Positions 1 to 24,997 of a stretch of 64,000 nt of DNA are shown here, in pieces. Under the pieces are notes generated by a model. The model made no database searches and had not been told where the DNA came from. It saw only the letters and a program-made list of their open reading frames with translations. The position numbers were made by a program, and so were the translations under genes. The DNA is from Corallium rubrum. Its lineage: Eukaryota > Cnidaria > Anthozoa > Scleralcyonacea > Coralliidae. How positions within the stretch are numbered: the first letter of the stretch is position 1; every line of letters begins with the position of its first letter. The stretch lies in assembly GCA_964035015.1 (NCBI GenBank), contig OZ036013.1:5796501-5860500 (forward strand), given 5' to 3'.

Positions 1-1096
1 TAAAACTCTTGCCGTTCTTGGCGTTTACAAAATATATTTAGAATGAATAAATGCTGATTACAATCAGCAAAATAAATAAAAACAAATTCCCTACCGTCAA
101 CTTTAACATTATTTTGAGACCACTGAGTGACCTGTGACCACAAACACTACAATTGAGATCGAGTTTTTGTTTACCATACGTTTGGTTTCTTCAGGTTTTC
201 TGTTTTCTCTTCAAGATATATTAAACCGGCTGTTTGTATCCTTCTTTTATTCGTTGTTCTGCTTCTTTCCGTTTAAAACGAAACCATTTGAAACTATTTT
301 GTTTCGCGAAATATGGAAAAAAGTATAAGTTTGCCTCAAAGCTAGTCACCAGTGCCCAATTATTCTTACCGCGTGACACCCTACGACGTATATATATAAA
401 CCATTTCCAGATTTTGTCTCCCTTGCTTTTTCTACACGCGTGTAAAGTGGACTCCACGCATGTCGAGATTAGCACCCTCACTCGGGCTCCGGGCCTTCGG
501 CCCTACGCCCGGGCTCGGGGATTCATAGTTTTCGCCTCTAGTTTTCGCTTTAAATGATCGGGTTTTTAACGAAAACCAGCTAAATTTTTGTAACATGTAT
601 CTGTCGCTATGGGAGAACGTAGAAGTGGCTGTATGAAAACCAAGTGGGTCCCACGTGAAATGGACACCGCTAATTTATTCCGACTTCACAGCGAGCACCG
701 GATGCTCTATCCAGTATAATGAGTCTATTATTTGAGATCAGTGGTCCTGAGTCTCAAAGACGAAAACTGACTTAGCAATTAAAATGTTTAATTATACATA
801 GTGCAAATATATCCGCAATCAATTACTCTAAATTACATTTCACCATGCAAAACTTCAAATCTTTAATATATTATCTTGTTTTTTATTTTGGCGTTTGTAC
901 AACTTCGTCAGCTGTGGAAATTGAAAACGAAGTCGCTGCGAAATGTCGCGGGGAAAAAAATCGCTTCGCGCGAAAAAAGTCGCCTAGGGGAATACGGGCT
1001 TAATGCTTCGGTTCTCGATTGGTAATTAACTCTTACTTTTTTGTGTGTGTTACCCGGTAAAGACGCGGGGAAAAACGAGGCCGAAGACTTCCTTAC
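1..1096. other. Left flank, no gene recognised
   Basis: No convincing exon is seen on either strand. The remaining C-terminal exons of the fibrinogen-like gene should lie on the minus strand to the left of 1097. I looked for their usual Cys- and Trp-rich stretches here and did not find them. A motif near 690-735 (gatgctctatccagt followed by an Asn-rich AT stretch) recurs in the palindromic element at 50555-50690, so at least part of this stretch is dispersed repeat. Confidence 0.5.
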
Positions 1097-13662
<12,566 letters not shown>

Positions 13663-14135
13663 CTTCGACTGTGAATCAACTCTAGATCTTCAGTGAACTA
13701 TACAACGTGATCAACCTTTCACTGTATGTGCTTGTCCGAAGAAACGGCCTCGTAGTTGCACGAGTTTGCTCTTTCTAACTCTTAACTTGCTCAAAGCTGG
13801 GCTTATAATACATTCGGAGCTGTTTCGTCGATCAAATTAAATTGAAGCTCATTAATTATCCATTTGTCATGCTATTTCCATTCAAAAACGTACCTGTTAT
13901 ACGTATTGTGTTAAAATGCTCTCGAATTATACATAGCTAATATAGCGGTTTCAAATTAAGGCGACACGAAAACTTATATACTACTAAACGATATTTCTAT
14001 ATATGAAATCAGCACGAGTAGACTTGAGATATTAAGCGAGTATTTTTCATGTAAACAGAAGGTTAAATAAATGTATTTTTGCTAATTCTGTCAATTATTT
14101 TTGAGAATCTATAATGGCTATGCCTTCTGGTACAC
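13663..14135. other. Upstream of the proposed signal-peptide exon, possible promoter region
   Basis: If 13662 is the start codon of the FReD gene, its 5' untranslated region and promoter should lie here on the minus strand. I see no clear TATA box or initiator that can be separated from AT-rich background. Confidence 0.3.
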
Positions 14136-14924
14136 GCGTAAAAACGCACAAGTTGTAACAAGTCTGCAGCAGACTTGTTACAGGATTGTTCCAACAACCC
14201 GATATCAAGTTGTGTTCGCACTGCTTGTTCCCAGTTGTTGTGACAAGCCGATAACAAGTTGTTGGCAGCCTTGTAACAAGCTTGTTGGAACAAGGTCGTA
14301 ACAGCGTTGTCAGGGACGTAGTGAAGCCTTTGTTGTTGGGGGGGGGGGGGGGTGTAAGGTGGTCATTTACCTGAATTTTAAAACATTTTGAAAATTTACC
14401 TGAAATTTCACTGTTTTACATTATGGGGTAATTGGGAGTTCTGCGTATTATTTCGCACGCAGCTATATCTTTCAATACCTTTTACCAACACCTGCAGAAA
14501 AATTGAAGTAACGTCATAGGAATACATTACCAGAAATTTGGGACAAGATGGTAGCACACATGCGTGTTAAGGACCATAATAATGGAGATTCTCAACCGTA
14601 AATAATAAGGAGAGCACATAATAATTCAAATTTTGCTTAAACGGTGACATATTTCTTCTTTTCCCGACTCCATCTGACTTCAGCATGGACTAAGGAACAG
14701 TTACAACTAAAAAACATTTGCTTACTTCGACGACAAAATACTTCCCTAGCTCGTCTTATTTTTGCACTGAAAGTGCCACTATCCATAGCGTTGGCCATAG
14801 TAATCTTTGTAAATAGGTGCGAGAAATTGACCAAATTGGCCAACAACGTTACGGGCGATGCGAAGTGCCCGACTCGCGGTGCATTCGGCAGGAGTCAGTC
14901 TACTTCGAGAGCACATAAAAGTCC

Positions 14925-16010
14925 TAGTCCTTTATTCAAAAGTTTTTCAAACGTGGAGAATGTACCAATAAAATTACTTTTAAAACTTTTCTCTTCAACT
15001 GTAGTTCCCGTTTTACTGTATAGCTGCGAAATTTGGGGTCCATACTTACTGGGTAAAATAAACTCTTTTGCGATGTTTAAAACCAAAATTCTTAAATTAA
15101 CAAATGATATAGAAAGACTACATCTAAAATTCTGCAAAAGAATCTTGGGTGTGCACTCAAAATCTACTAATTTAGCTGTCTATGGTGAACTAGGAAGGGC
15201 ACCCCTAATTATACAAATAGCTACACTTATAACAAAATATTGGTTTCGCATCAAAAGCTCAACTTTTACAGATACCCTCGCTGGTGAAGCAGCGAGAGTC
15301 TGTATCGACTCTAATTTACAACCAATATTATTCACAAAATATTTACTACAACTATGTAATATAGAAGTTAATAATTTTAAAAATTTTGTAATACCACCCG
15401 AAGAACAAGGAAATTTTTGCCATTACTTGAGGAATAAATTACATGAGTTTTATACCGAATACTGGAAAGAGCAGATTCAACAAGGTGGAAATAATGGCAA
15501 ATTAAGAGTCTTTAAAAAACTGAAAATAAATTTTGGCTTTGAAAAATATCTTTCTTCAATTCGCAACTTCAAACATCGTCAAGCGGTTACAAAATTAAGA
15601 ATTTCAGCTCATAAATTACCTGTTGAAACTGGTCGATACGGAAATGTTTCATACAGTGAAAGATTATGCAAACATTGTGATCTAAATGAGATTGGGAACG
15701 AACAACACCTTTTAATGTCATGCAGAAACACAAAGTTCGCCGATCTTAGAGTTAATTTTATGGAAAGTCTCGGTAAAATAAATAACTCGTTTACTAAATT
15801 TAGCTACCAAGACCTTTTTATGTATGTCATTGCTATGCAAGACAAAACAATTATGACTTTGGTAGCTAAATACTGTTTTAATGTTTTAACAAGTTTTGAA
15901 AGTCTATACAGTAGTTGAGCACGTAGTTCAGTTTATATGTTATATGTATGTATCTTATATACCAAATCTGGTATTTATGTTGTTGTTTGAATAAATATAT
16001 AATTTGTCCT
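14925..16010 (+). pseudogene. 5'-truncated LINE, reverse transcriptase thumb and C-terminal region
   Basis: An open frame ending at 15918 encodes the region after the polymerase core: LFSSTVVPVLLYSCEIWGP, ERLHLKFCKRILGV, YGELGRAPL, then a zinc-knuckle-like end CKHCDLNEIGNEQHLLMSC. The core with the YxDD box is missing, so it is dead on arrival. The frame extends left to 14644 through unrelated sequence. It lies inside the hAT element, so it inserted later or was already part of it. The frame of more than 300 codons without a stop suggests it is fairly young. Confidence 0.85.
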
Positions 16011-16445
16011 TAGCATAGTACTTCCAAAAGCGTTTGAACTTGCTTGATTTCACAGTGCTTGTGGTCGTTTACATGCACGATTTAGGCAAATTCTAAAGAA
16101 CTCAATGACCTGAATAATGAGAAAATTAGAATACAGTAGAATCACACGTATTAGAAATTCTAGAATACATAATTATATTATTAGGCGAATATAGCTGCTG
16201 ACAGAGAGCAGCGGCACAAATGACCCTAATTTCTGGTGATGATAAAATTTTATTTCAGAATAATGTTTAAAAGTTCAAATCCTTCTAACATTTCGTGGTT
16301 GTAAAGCCTGTATATATAGTTTACGGTATTACATACTAATATTGAAAAAATAATTAAGTTGAAATGTACTTGTGTAGAATTCAAGTACGTATCTTAGTAT
16401 GAATTCATCTGTGTTCTTAACAGTCAGTTAAACTTGAAAATATTT

Positions 16446-17137
16446 TTAGTCGATTGACAGTCGTCGGTTTTTCAATGACCATTTTTTGGCAAGCTTGTTT
16501 ACGTCAACAGCATTGGTGATATCCTTTTCAGCGGCAAGAATCATGCAATCGTTCAAACATTCTCCAGATATCTTGTTTCGTGAATAACTTTTCACAATCT
16601 TCATTAGGCTGAATGATCGCTAGTTCTTGACAACGGAAGGGGCGGCTGTTAGGAATAATTTGTAAACCTTTGCAGCTAAGTTATAGAGACCATGGTGTTT
16701 TGGGCAATTTTAAGAGCGATGTTTGCAGCTATTGTGCATGTCATGGGTTTTGCTTCTAAACCTTGTGCCTGAAGTTCATCTTGCTCCCGGTTATGCTCCT
16801 TAAATGCATACTCAAAGAAAACTGCCAATTCGCTGTGAATTGCACCACTTGATTCCAGTGAGAATGCCGACGGGAACGCAGCTACCAACTTTTGCGTGTC
16901 TTCAACTTTTCCGGTGTGAAACGAGTGTCGAAACTCGAAAAGTTTAAACCATTTTAACCTTTTGCGAAAGATGTCACGGATTACAATTGCGTTTCGCTGC
17001 GGGATATATACGATATACGCGCGATTCCTTGGCTCGCGAATCGCGCCTGTGGCAATGAAATTTGACCCATTGCGGTGCGGAACGGGAAAATTACACGTGT
17101 AATTCAAGAGTTCAAGCCTTACATGAGCTGATATCAT
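16446..17137 (-). pseudogene. hAT transposase remnant with C-terminal dimerisation region
   Basis: The minus strand encodes an upstream part (17137-16676; ending NIALKIAQNTMVSIT) and, in a shifted frame, YNLAAKVYKLFLTAAPSVV, then after an in-frame TAG, RSFSLMKIVKSYSRNKIS and a final KLAKKWSLKNRRLSID before TAA. The order A..YK..LT.P.S....(E)RSFS.....K...R is the hAT-family dimerisation motif, close to the ZMYM1-type group. One frameshift and one stop codon show that it is not functional. It belongs to the hAT element that encloses it. Confidence 0.75.
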
Positions 17138-17562
17138 TTAATTTTACTGAATTTTCAGATTTCAATGTCTTTTGTCTGTCTCAATTTAACAGATTTATTT
17201 ACCTGATTTTTTACCTGACTGTTTCATGATTTTACCTGAATTTTTTTCTTCGCCTGAGTTGGGGGGGGTGTAGCACCCCCCCACACCCCCCGCTCGCTAC
17301 GTCCCTGAGCGTTGTTGACAACAAGCTTGTAACAAGCTTGTTGAATCAAGCCGTAACAAGCCTGTGTGAACATCGCGTACCAAGTCTGTTCAACAAGGCT
17401 GAAACAAGCTTGTTGAATTTGAGCCGTAACAAGCTGTTTCAACAATGTTGTCACAAACGCGTTTTATTATTTTCCGGCTTGCTTTTGTTCAGCGTGGCGG
17501 CAGATTTAATACAAAACTTTCACAACAAAGAATACAATGCAAAAAATTATTTAATTTTTTTT

Positions 17563-17766
17563 TAAGCGCCGCACAGACGAAGTTTTCCTTGGTTAGTTTT
17601 TCCTTGACAAGGTTTATTTGTTCGTGTGTATGACACAAATTGACAAGTTTTTCCTTGACAAGAAGCCTTCAAAAGCTGTCATGCCAGCTTTTATGACCAG
17701 CTTTTGAACAAGGAAATTGTTCGTGTGTATAGTCAAGGAATTAAACTTGGTCGTCTGTGCGGCGCA
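17563..17766. mobile_element. Fold-back element (ends gcgccgcacagacgaag)
   Basis: The ends gcgccgcacagacgaag and cgtctgtgcggcgc are inverted. Internal copies of ttccttgacaag and aaaagctg are also in inverted order. It is non-coding. Confidence 0.65.
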
Positions 17767-18660
17767 ATAAAGATATTCACAAAAAGGAAAGTTAATACAT
17801 TTTGATCAAATAATATTACTTCAAAATACGTTTGAATTTAGCCTTGAGATAAGTAATTTTACAGACTGCCATGCATGGGTTTGCCTGGGGCAGATATTGT
17901 TTAAATATAATAGTAAAAAACAACAAGCTATCCTATGCAAAATCCATTCATAAAGGAATATTCCTAAAGTTTATTTTGACTGTTCTTCGGACAAACTGTC
18001 ACCACCAATCTTCATTCCGCTCTGTAGCATGTTTGTCATCTCCAGGTTTGATTTTAGTCAGAAAACATCTACGAACATATAAAGATTCATTATGATTATA
18101 AACAGTACATTATGTAAATCATACAAACAGACACAAGTCAAATCGTTTAAAACATTCTTCAGACTATAAAAACGGTGACAGGGAGTTTAAAAAAATAACA
18201 ATCGACGCATCGTTGTTGTGGGAAAGTGAACTTTCACGCCAGATGATTTTACCCGTCGGGTTTCGCGCTGGCAATACATTAAAGAGTTTAAGATTATTGT
18301 CAAAGTGTTTTTATATTAAATTTAAAGCCACGACTCATAAATAACTCAACTTTCCACTTCTATAATACATTTTTATCATGCATGCATGTTCATTTAATAG
18401 CTAAACAACAAAACGAATACATGCATGGCGCCTTTAAATGTTCCGCCAACATCTTGTGTGAGATTTTTACGTGTGTAGCACTCGATTTGTGTATACTGCG
18501 GCGCGAGCGTCTCTCAACCAAGTGGGACTTTTATTAATATTAGCATAATGACCACTACACAATAAACATTCTTCCACGACACAAACTACAGGTTAAGACT
18601 CTGTTAAGCCAGTTTGTAATTTCAACTGCTTGTTTTGCGAATCGATCAGAATGACGCGTT
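17767..18660. other. No gene recognised
   Basis: AT-rich sequence with no exon or structured repeat that I can support. Confidence 0.4.
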
Positions 18661-18883
18661 TATTACTCGGGCCACCTGTGGTAGCCGAGTCTAAGGTTTC
18701 GGTGACCCCTGTTAGTGTTTTTTGGGGTCGCGGTTATTAGTCGTCCGCGCGGCCGCTGGCGATATTGACCAATAAACTTTGCGAAACTGAGGCATGTGAC
18801 TATATCTATGCATGTGACCAGTGCAATGACTGCATGTGCCTTCTTCGAGTCTTTCTTTTCGACTGAGTGAGTGAGTGCCCTTT

Positions 18884-19235
18884 CTCGTCTCGGATGTGTT
18901 TTGTGTGTTCACAGACATAGTCATTGGGCAGTAATGTCGCTGGCAAATATCTTGATATTATTATGTACACTTAATACAATCGCACATGCCGTTCATTAAG
19001 TGAACTTGCAGGTGACACTTTCTAGGTAAACATGAAGCTGTGTAATAAATAAGGCGAAGAGACTTGACATATTGAACGCTGTACATGTGTGGAAATAATA
19101 CTTTCTTTCTTTGCTTTCCTGATGTCTGATCACTCGTCTCGGATGTGTTCTGTGTGTTCACAGACATAGTTATTGGTCAGTAATGTCGCTGGCAAGTATC
19201 TTGATATTATATAAATTTACAATCGCTGAATCGCA
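18884..19235 (+). repeat. Direct repeat pair, about 100 bp, 249 bp apart
   Basis: The block ctcgtctcggatgtgtt, tgtgtgttcacagacatag, cagtaatgtcgctggcaa and tatcttgatatta occurs at 18884-18985 and again at 19133-19235 with few changes, suggesting an old tandem duplication. Confidence 0.75.
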
Positions 19236-19309
19236 CACGCCTTCAATAATAGTAGTAATATTGGACATTTCACTCGATTACATAGCATGTTCTTAGGATT
19301 TTAGGTGAA

Positions 19310-19420
19310 GGAAAATTTGAGCGTAGAATATATACATTTTAAGACCAAACCGGGACCAGTTGCGAAAAATGCAACTACACAGGCCTTCCGGCAGGAATTG
19401 AACCCACAATAATAGTAGTT
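19310..19420 (-). repeat. Possible tRNA-related SINE tail
   Basis: On the minus strand, gtgggttcaattcctgccg resembles a pol III B box, followed by ggaaggcctgtgtagttgc. No A box or tRNA fold can be recognised, so this is only a hint. Confidence 0.25.
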
Positions 19421-19496
19421 GTGTTGATATTTAATTAGCTACATGTGTGGAAATACGTTAATAAATACAGGCAATCGTGTTTTGTTATTGCAAATT

Positions 19497-19863
19497 CAGT
19501 GCCGTAGCAGGCGGGGGGGGGGGGGGGGGTTGCAGGGGGGGGGGCAGCTGCCCCCCAAATTTTTCACAGAACAGACTTTATAATAATGGTACACCAAGTT
19601 TCATCCTGAAATAGCCGCTTATTGAATCGTGGGCTCAGCTTAGTAGTGTAGGGTTGTTGGTGCGATAACTTCTTCCTTTTTACAGTAAAATTTCAACTAT
19701 ACTCGCTGTAGAATTAGCTGAAAAAGTTCGCTCAAATTGCTGCAAATGATGTTTCCGAGGTTCTAGATTTCAAAAATTTCCGGGGGAGGACCCCCTACAA
19801 ATTCGGTCACTAATTGCCACTACTGCCCGCCCCCCCACTTTTTGACACCTTGCTACGGCACTG
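19497..19863. mobile_element. Non-autonomous hAT-like element with G/C runs at the ends
   Basis: The ends cagtgccgtagca and tgctacggcactg are inverted, followed by poly-G and poly-C tracts. The interior shares aaatttccgggggaggaccc with the next elements. An exact 8-bp duplication could not be confirmed. Confidence 0.6.
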
Positions 19864-20148
19864 AAATTGTGTTTTCTATCGGAGAATTGGATTGTGTTTT
19901 GCTTTTGTCTGTGACCAATGTGTTTAGAAGACTTTAGATTTCAGTAGTCCGAGTGAACGCCTGACCTGCAGGCGTCTTGTTTTATTTAAATTACTTTAGC
20001 TGATACTATGACATGCAAATTTAACTAACAGCTCAGGAGCACTACTACCACAGTGTAAGCGTCAATTACGTTAGTGGCCTATTAAAACATTGATTACAGT
20101 ACAAACTCGCTCCCCCCGCCCAATCTCACTCAAAACAACATTTCATTT

Positions 20149-20481
20149 AAGGCTCCCCCCTTTAGATATAAAACAACAGACATGTAACTAGAAAACTGAT
20201 GCAATATGAATTGTGTCAGGAAATAAACTGTAAACAGTGTATTCAATCTCCTGAGTGTATGCATTTTGAGTATCTGTGTGACGTTTGCATGTTTTGAGTA
20301 TTTTATACGACGTTTTTTAACCTTTAGGGTCTGTAAAATCTTCCTCCAAAAGCCAGGAAATGGCATTTCAGCGACTGTCGATTTCAAAATTTCCCGGGGG
20401 AGCATGCCTCCAGACCCCCCTAAAAATTTATTCTGATTTGGGTACCCCCCCCCCCCTTACAAAACCCTGGCTACGCTCCTG
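20149..20481. mobile_element. Non-autonomous hAT element, inverted partial copy
   Basis: This is the inverse of the element at 20933-21253: it shares tttcccgggggagcatgc, the ggaaatggcatttcagcga block, and the end ctggctacgctcctg. Its other end is lost near 20149. Confidence 0.7.
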
Positions 20482-20932
20482 CTCACACGAGGCTAAATAA
20501 GATTTACAAAAATGAGTAATATATCTATCAAGAATAGTTATGGGGAAAACACACTTCAAGGTTCACATTATGTTGTTTCCATGGATACCGTTTGCGAACA
20601 GGCACCTGCCATTTGTAAAACAAAAGTGTTTATTTTTTTCCATGAAACAATCAGTTAATTTTTTACTGCAATACATTGACATGAATATTTTTAGACACAC
20701 AGATATTGTATTTTGAATGTTTCAATCATCATATCCTTTTGAAAAGAAACATAAAATTAATATTCTATTTTTTTAGTAAAAAGGCTTGTGTTTCTAAACG
20801 GTTTCCGTAGCAACAAAATGATGTGCACAGTGGAGTCTATTTTTATGATAACTATACTTGTACAAAGTTTGAATTATTTCTTCCTGCTATTTGCATAGAT
20901 ATTAGTCATCTTTTAAATTTAGTTTAGCCTAT

Positions 20933-21253
20933 CAGGGGCGAAGCCAGGATTTTGAAAGGGGGAAGCCGAAATCAGAATAAATTTTTAGGGAGTCCGGGGG
21001 CATGCTCCCCCGGGAAATTTTGAAATCGAGAGTCGCTGAAATGCCATTTCCTGAGGAAGATTTTACAGACTCTAAAGGTTAAAACACGTCATATAAACAC
21101 GCAATGGTCACATAGAATCAAAATGCATACACTCAGTAGATTGAATACACTGTTTACAGTTTATTTCCTGACATAATTCATATTGCATCAGTTTTGTAGT
21201 TACATGTCTGTTGTTTTATATCTAAAGGGGTGGGAGCCGCGGCTACGCCACTG
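20933..21253. mobile_element. Non-autonomous hAT element, perfect 8-bp duplication
   Basis: The ends CAGGGGCGAAGCC and GGCTACGCCACTG are flanked by the perfect 8-bp direct repeat tagcctat (20925-20932 and 21254-21261). Confidence 0.85.
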
Positions 21254-21430
21254 TAGCCTATGCGAGTAAATAATGTCACAATGAAGGCATGCACCTAATT
21301 TACATGTTTCACAAACCTGAATATCTCGAGAAAGAGACAATACATTGAGAAACTGAGAACGCCGGCATTCATTATTTAGAAATTATATGAGTTCATCACT
21401 TCGTTCGTTCGTGCACCGTCCAATGAAAGT

Positions 21431-21875
21431 TAGAAATGAGCCGATCATCGGCAAAACATCGGCAGAGCCGATTAACGGCGAGCGCTAGTTTTTCTCACAA
21501 TCGGCCATCGGCCAATTGTCTTTCACCATCGGATCGACTGTCTCGTGACTCTCGTACTCGTATTTCTGCTCTCTCGTCCTCGTTTATCATAGCCTGTGTA
21601 CAGCCGCAACCCTCCCGTCAAAATCGGGGGCGAGCGTCTGTGGTACGGCGTCAATAATCGCGTTCTCGGTCAGGTTACAAAATCGGTTTGCGCTCAAAAT
21701 ACGAGAATTGGCTTGATGACTTCCTCTCATTGCAAAACTTGAGATGAATAAAACGACAAATCGGGAGCACTGCGCATGAGGTTAGCAAACATGGGTTTTG
21801 CCGATTAATCGGCCGATCGGCTCTTAACAATCGGTATCGGCAATCGGCTTTTTTTTTGACATCGGCTCACCTCTA
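21431..21875. mobile_element. Non-autonomous hAT element, TAGAGGTGAGCC family, copy A
   Basis: The ends tagaaatgagccgat and atcggctcacctcta carry many CGGC/GCCGAT subterminal repeats. The 8-bp duplication atgaaagt is perfect (21423-21430 and 21876-21883). Copy B is inverted at 27273-27724. Confidence 0.85.
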
Positions 21876-21916
21876 ATGAAAGTTGGGAACGGACAGGTGA
21901 GGTGAATGTTTTCTTT

Positions 21917-22928
21917 GGCCACGTCCACACTAAAAGTTCGTTTTCAAACGAAAACGGAGACCTCGTATCGAAAACGTATCAAAAGTTTTCCGTCCACACT
22001 ACCGTTTTCGAATCATTTTAATTTCGCCGTTTAGTAAAACGCTAAAAAGATCTACAGGGATATGAATGAATAGTTCTATAGGTGACTGAAACCAAGATAA
22101 CCGATAATCCTGACATCATCGTTTTCCAAAAGCTTCGTCATGGCGAGAAATAATGGTCACGCATGCGCGTAATGCATGCCCACTTACAAAAATTTTGACT
22201 AGAGGAGTTCTGCAAGATTAATAGGACTTACATAGAGGATGAGTGAAACAATCGTCGTAGCAGTGTCAATTTTTAAATTATTTCAAATGTTTCCATCTGA
22301 ATCGTATAGTGCAACACATCTGCGATAAAAATATCATGAGCGATATGCCACAGATATTAAATCCGTTGCGGTTTTTGATATACTATTTTGAGCACAAGTC
22401 TAACATAAGCCAATATGGCGAATACGCAAATTGTACCAACCTTGCTGCTCACGTTATCGAAAATCAAACAGAGGTATACTATTTCCGTACAAGTTTCGAT
22501 CTGATTCGGCTACTATAAAGATCCGTCTTTTCGATGATATTCTTCATTTCTAGCCTGTATTTGTCGTTGTTACGGTTTTCAATCTCAAAGCTTCAGTATT
22601 TTCTGATCATCGAATGAAGATTTCATCCAACATTGCATAAATTAGTTGTTCTCTTTTCTTCTGAACCGCGGAACTGTGACGACTGCACGACATAGATACT
22701 AGTTTAATAGGGCTTTAACTCCGCCTCTCTATGTCCACCATTTCTCGCCATGTTTTGCCGTCTACCGATGCAGAAAAGCGGCGTGTTCGAATGTCTCCAC
22801 TCTGGAGAGCGTTTTCGAAACGCTCCGTTTTCGGTCATCGAAGACGCCGGATTAGTGGGCACGAAAGGCCTAACCGTATCAAAAAGTCTCCATTTTCGTT
22901 TGAAAATGGATTATTGTGGACATGGCCT
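21917..22928. mobile_element. About 1-kb TIR element (ends ggccacgtccacact)
   Basis: The ends ttggccacgtccacact with cgttttcaaacgaaaacgga are matched inversely at 22780-22928 (ccattttcgtttgaaaatgg and gtggacatggcc). It is non-coding; open frames at 22731-23061 lie in the inverted end. Confidence 0.65.
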
Positions 22929-23069
22929 TTTTCTTGTGAGCACTCGGTCGGTTGGAATTATAAATGACTTTAACACAAAGGAAACTCCTTGTCCGACGTC
23001 CGTTCCGGTCCTGTACATGTGGAAAATGTTCCTGATTTACAGGACCTCTAGATATGATTGATACTGATA

Positions 23070-23290
23070 GGGTTATAGATCGTATTCAAAAATGATTTAT
23101 ATAACCGGCAAATTAGAATTTTTTTATGTGAATTAAAATTAGCCTTATGATGATCGTTTTAAAGTAAAAGTTCTTTTGAATTTCTCACATTAAAACGAGT
23201 TCATTCAATTCGGCAATTGCAGACGCCATTTTAACCGGAAATAAACGCAACGAAGACGGGTTTTTTGACGTCATCGTGGATCACCCATTA
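23070..23290. repeat. Diverged fold-back repeat, relative of 52934-53119
   Basis: Shares cgtattcaaaaatg, aattagcc-ttatga and aaaacgagttcatt with the cleaner inverted repeat at 52934-53119. Confidence 0.5.
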
Positions 23291-24448
23291 TAAGTTGTCT
23301 AGCATGAAGTACTTACCTGAATAGAATTTTCTTGGCTCTGCTGTAAACGGTGAAAGGCTTCCTGAGAATTAACTTCTTTTGGAAATCATAAATTAAGAAT
23401 CCTATCGGTAAGAAGCGATATTTTTAATTGTTTTTATCAAGAAGTGTTAAAAGAGACTATTATTTGAGTTAATATGAACTGAAAATGTGACCAAATTATA
23501 CAATCCCTGCATGTGGCCTTTGGCCTGCTTTGGGGAACGTTTTCCATTCGTTGGGATTTTATATTAGCTTATTTTTATTAGTTTTACCATGATTTTCAAC
23601 TTGTAGTAAAGACTGTGAACAACTTGTATTATAAGGGAGTTATTTGATGATTCAAGCTGCTACAGGCTTGCTAAACATATTTGGAAACCTTGTAGCAATT
23701 TGTTTAATACAAAAAATGGTTGAATGCCTCAGCAAGCTGTCAGGACAGTCACTCTGGCTTAAAAGTTTTTTGAATGTAGCTTAAAAAGTTACTCTTCAAG
23801 ACCCAATGTTTTGACCCTCCAAACTAGTGTCTTCATCAGGGGTGAACATTGTGAAGATGAGACTGACAAGTCCCATATTTATACTTTCATAGCACCATTG
23901 ATGATGTTACCGCTTACCAGTCAAAACGTCCTCACGTCAAAACGTCCTCGGGTCATAGAAGTCAAAAAAATATATACAGCATATTAACAGACTTATTTGA
24001 AAGTTAAAAAAAGTACATAAGTGAATACCTCAAGCAGTTAGATGGTTTATTTGTATCGTTTGACTCGACTTTGCAGCTGTATTTATGTGTTGCTATAAAA
24101 ATGGAAACTTGATACAAGCAAAGACCGGCAAAAAACATTTTACCTTAGCTTTGAGCCTGATCTTGCAGCTTTATTATACAGTAGAACAGATTTCTGGTGT
24201 GAAACATTTGAAGAATGTATTTGTCAATATCAAAAATATACTAATAAGTCTTACATAGAGTATTATATGTATGTTGATATGTTCCCCAATCAGTTTGGAA
24301 GAAGTGAAGACGTTTTGACCTGAGGACGTTTTCACTGGACACCATGTTACCTATCAACAAGATGCAAATAGACTATTGATAGGTAGCATCATCAGTGGTT
24401 CTATGGAGTATAAATGTGGGACCTGTCTTCATAATGATCACCCCTGAC
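23291..24448. other. No gene recognised
   Basis: AT-rich. Around 23810-23880 the text tgttttgaccctcc, gtcttcatcagggg resembles the hairpin-prone ends of dispersed repeats, but no boundaries can be set. A short 8-bp motif (acgtcctcacgtcaaaacgtcc) near 23925-23950 is locally repeated and recurs near 24310. Confidence 0.4.
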
Positions 24449-24987
24449 CAGAGGTGTAGGAATGGATTCAAAGTTGGGGGTGCTGAAGTTGACATGCAGA
24501 TAATCAGTGTCTGCATTTTTAGCGGGGTTTGGGGGTGCTCTCCCGGAAAATTTTGAAATATAGAACCTCGGAAACACAATTTGCAGCAATTTGAGGAAAC
24601 TTTTTCGTCTAATTCTACAGCAAGCATAGTTCAAATTTTAACATAAAAATGAAGAAATTATTAAACCAACATACTTTAAAGCCTCGACAGACGACACTTC
24701 ACAAAACTGAACACTTTTTAGGGTTTGCATACATTGAAGTCGCTTTAATAATCTTTCAATAATTGTGTTTAAACACCTACACAATAGCTTCTAGTTCTTC
24801 GTCAACTTAGCTTCCGTAGAATTAACTTTGTTGTTGTCGTCACTCGACAGACTCAGCACACTTTCCACCGAATACTCACCTTTTTTTTTGGGGGGGGGGG
24901 GGGGGGTGCTCAGCCCCCCCATTCAAAATTTTTGGGGGGCTCAAGCCCCCCCCCCCCAGCCCAGCCTCCCCGCTTCCTACACCTCTG
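24449..24987. mobile_element. Non-autonomous hAT element, perfect 8-bp duplication
   Basis: The ends CAGAGGTGTAGGAA and TTCCTACACCTCTG are flanked by the perfect 8-bp repeat cccctgac (24441-24448 and 24988-24995). Long G and C runs sit near the right end. Confidence 0.88.
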
Positions 24988-24997
24988 CCCCTGACAC

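Larger units (their letters stand above)
14311..17307. mobile_element. hAT element, about 3.0 kb, perfect 8-bp target duplication
   Basis: The termini CAGGGACGTAG and CTACGTCCCTG are inverted and flanked by the perfect 8-bp repeat agcgttgt (14303-14310 and 17308-17315). Both ends and the 8-bp duplication are classic for hAT. G-rich runs follow each terminus. The motif ttacctga recurs close to both ends in the same orientation. Inside are a broken minus-strand transposase and a plus-strand LINE fragment. Confidence 0.88.
14140..17460. repeat. AACAAG/CTTGTT-rich degenerate repeat, split by a hAT insertion
   Basis: Short degenerate units such as aacaagcttgttgaa and gtaacaag run through 14145-14310 and resume at 17316-17460. 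The hAT element at 14311-17307 lies exactly between, and its target duplication is part of the repeat, so the two parts were once one block of about 310 bp. Confidence 0.7.
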
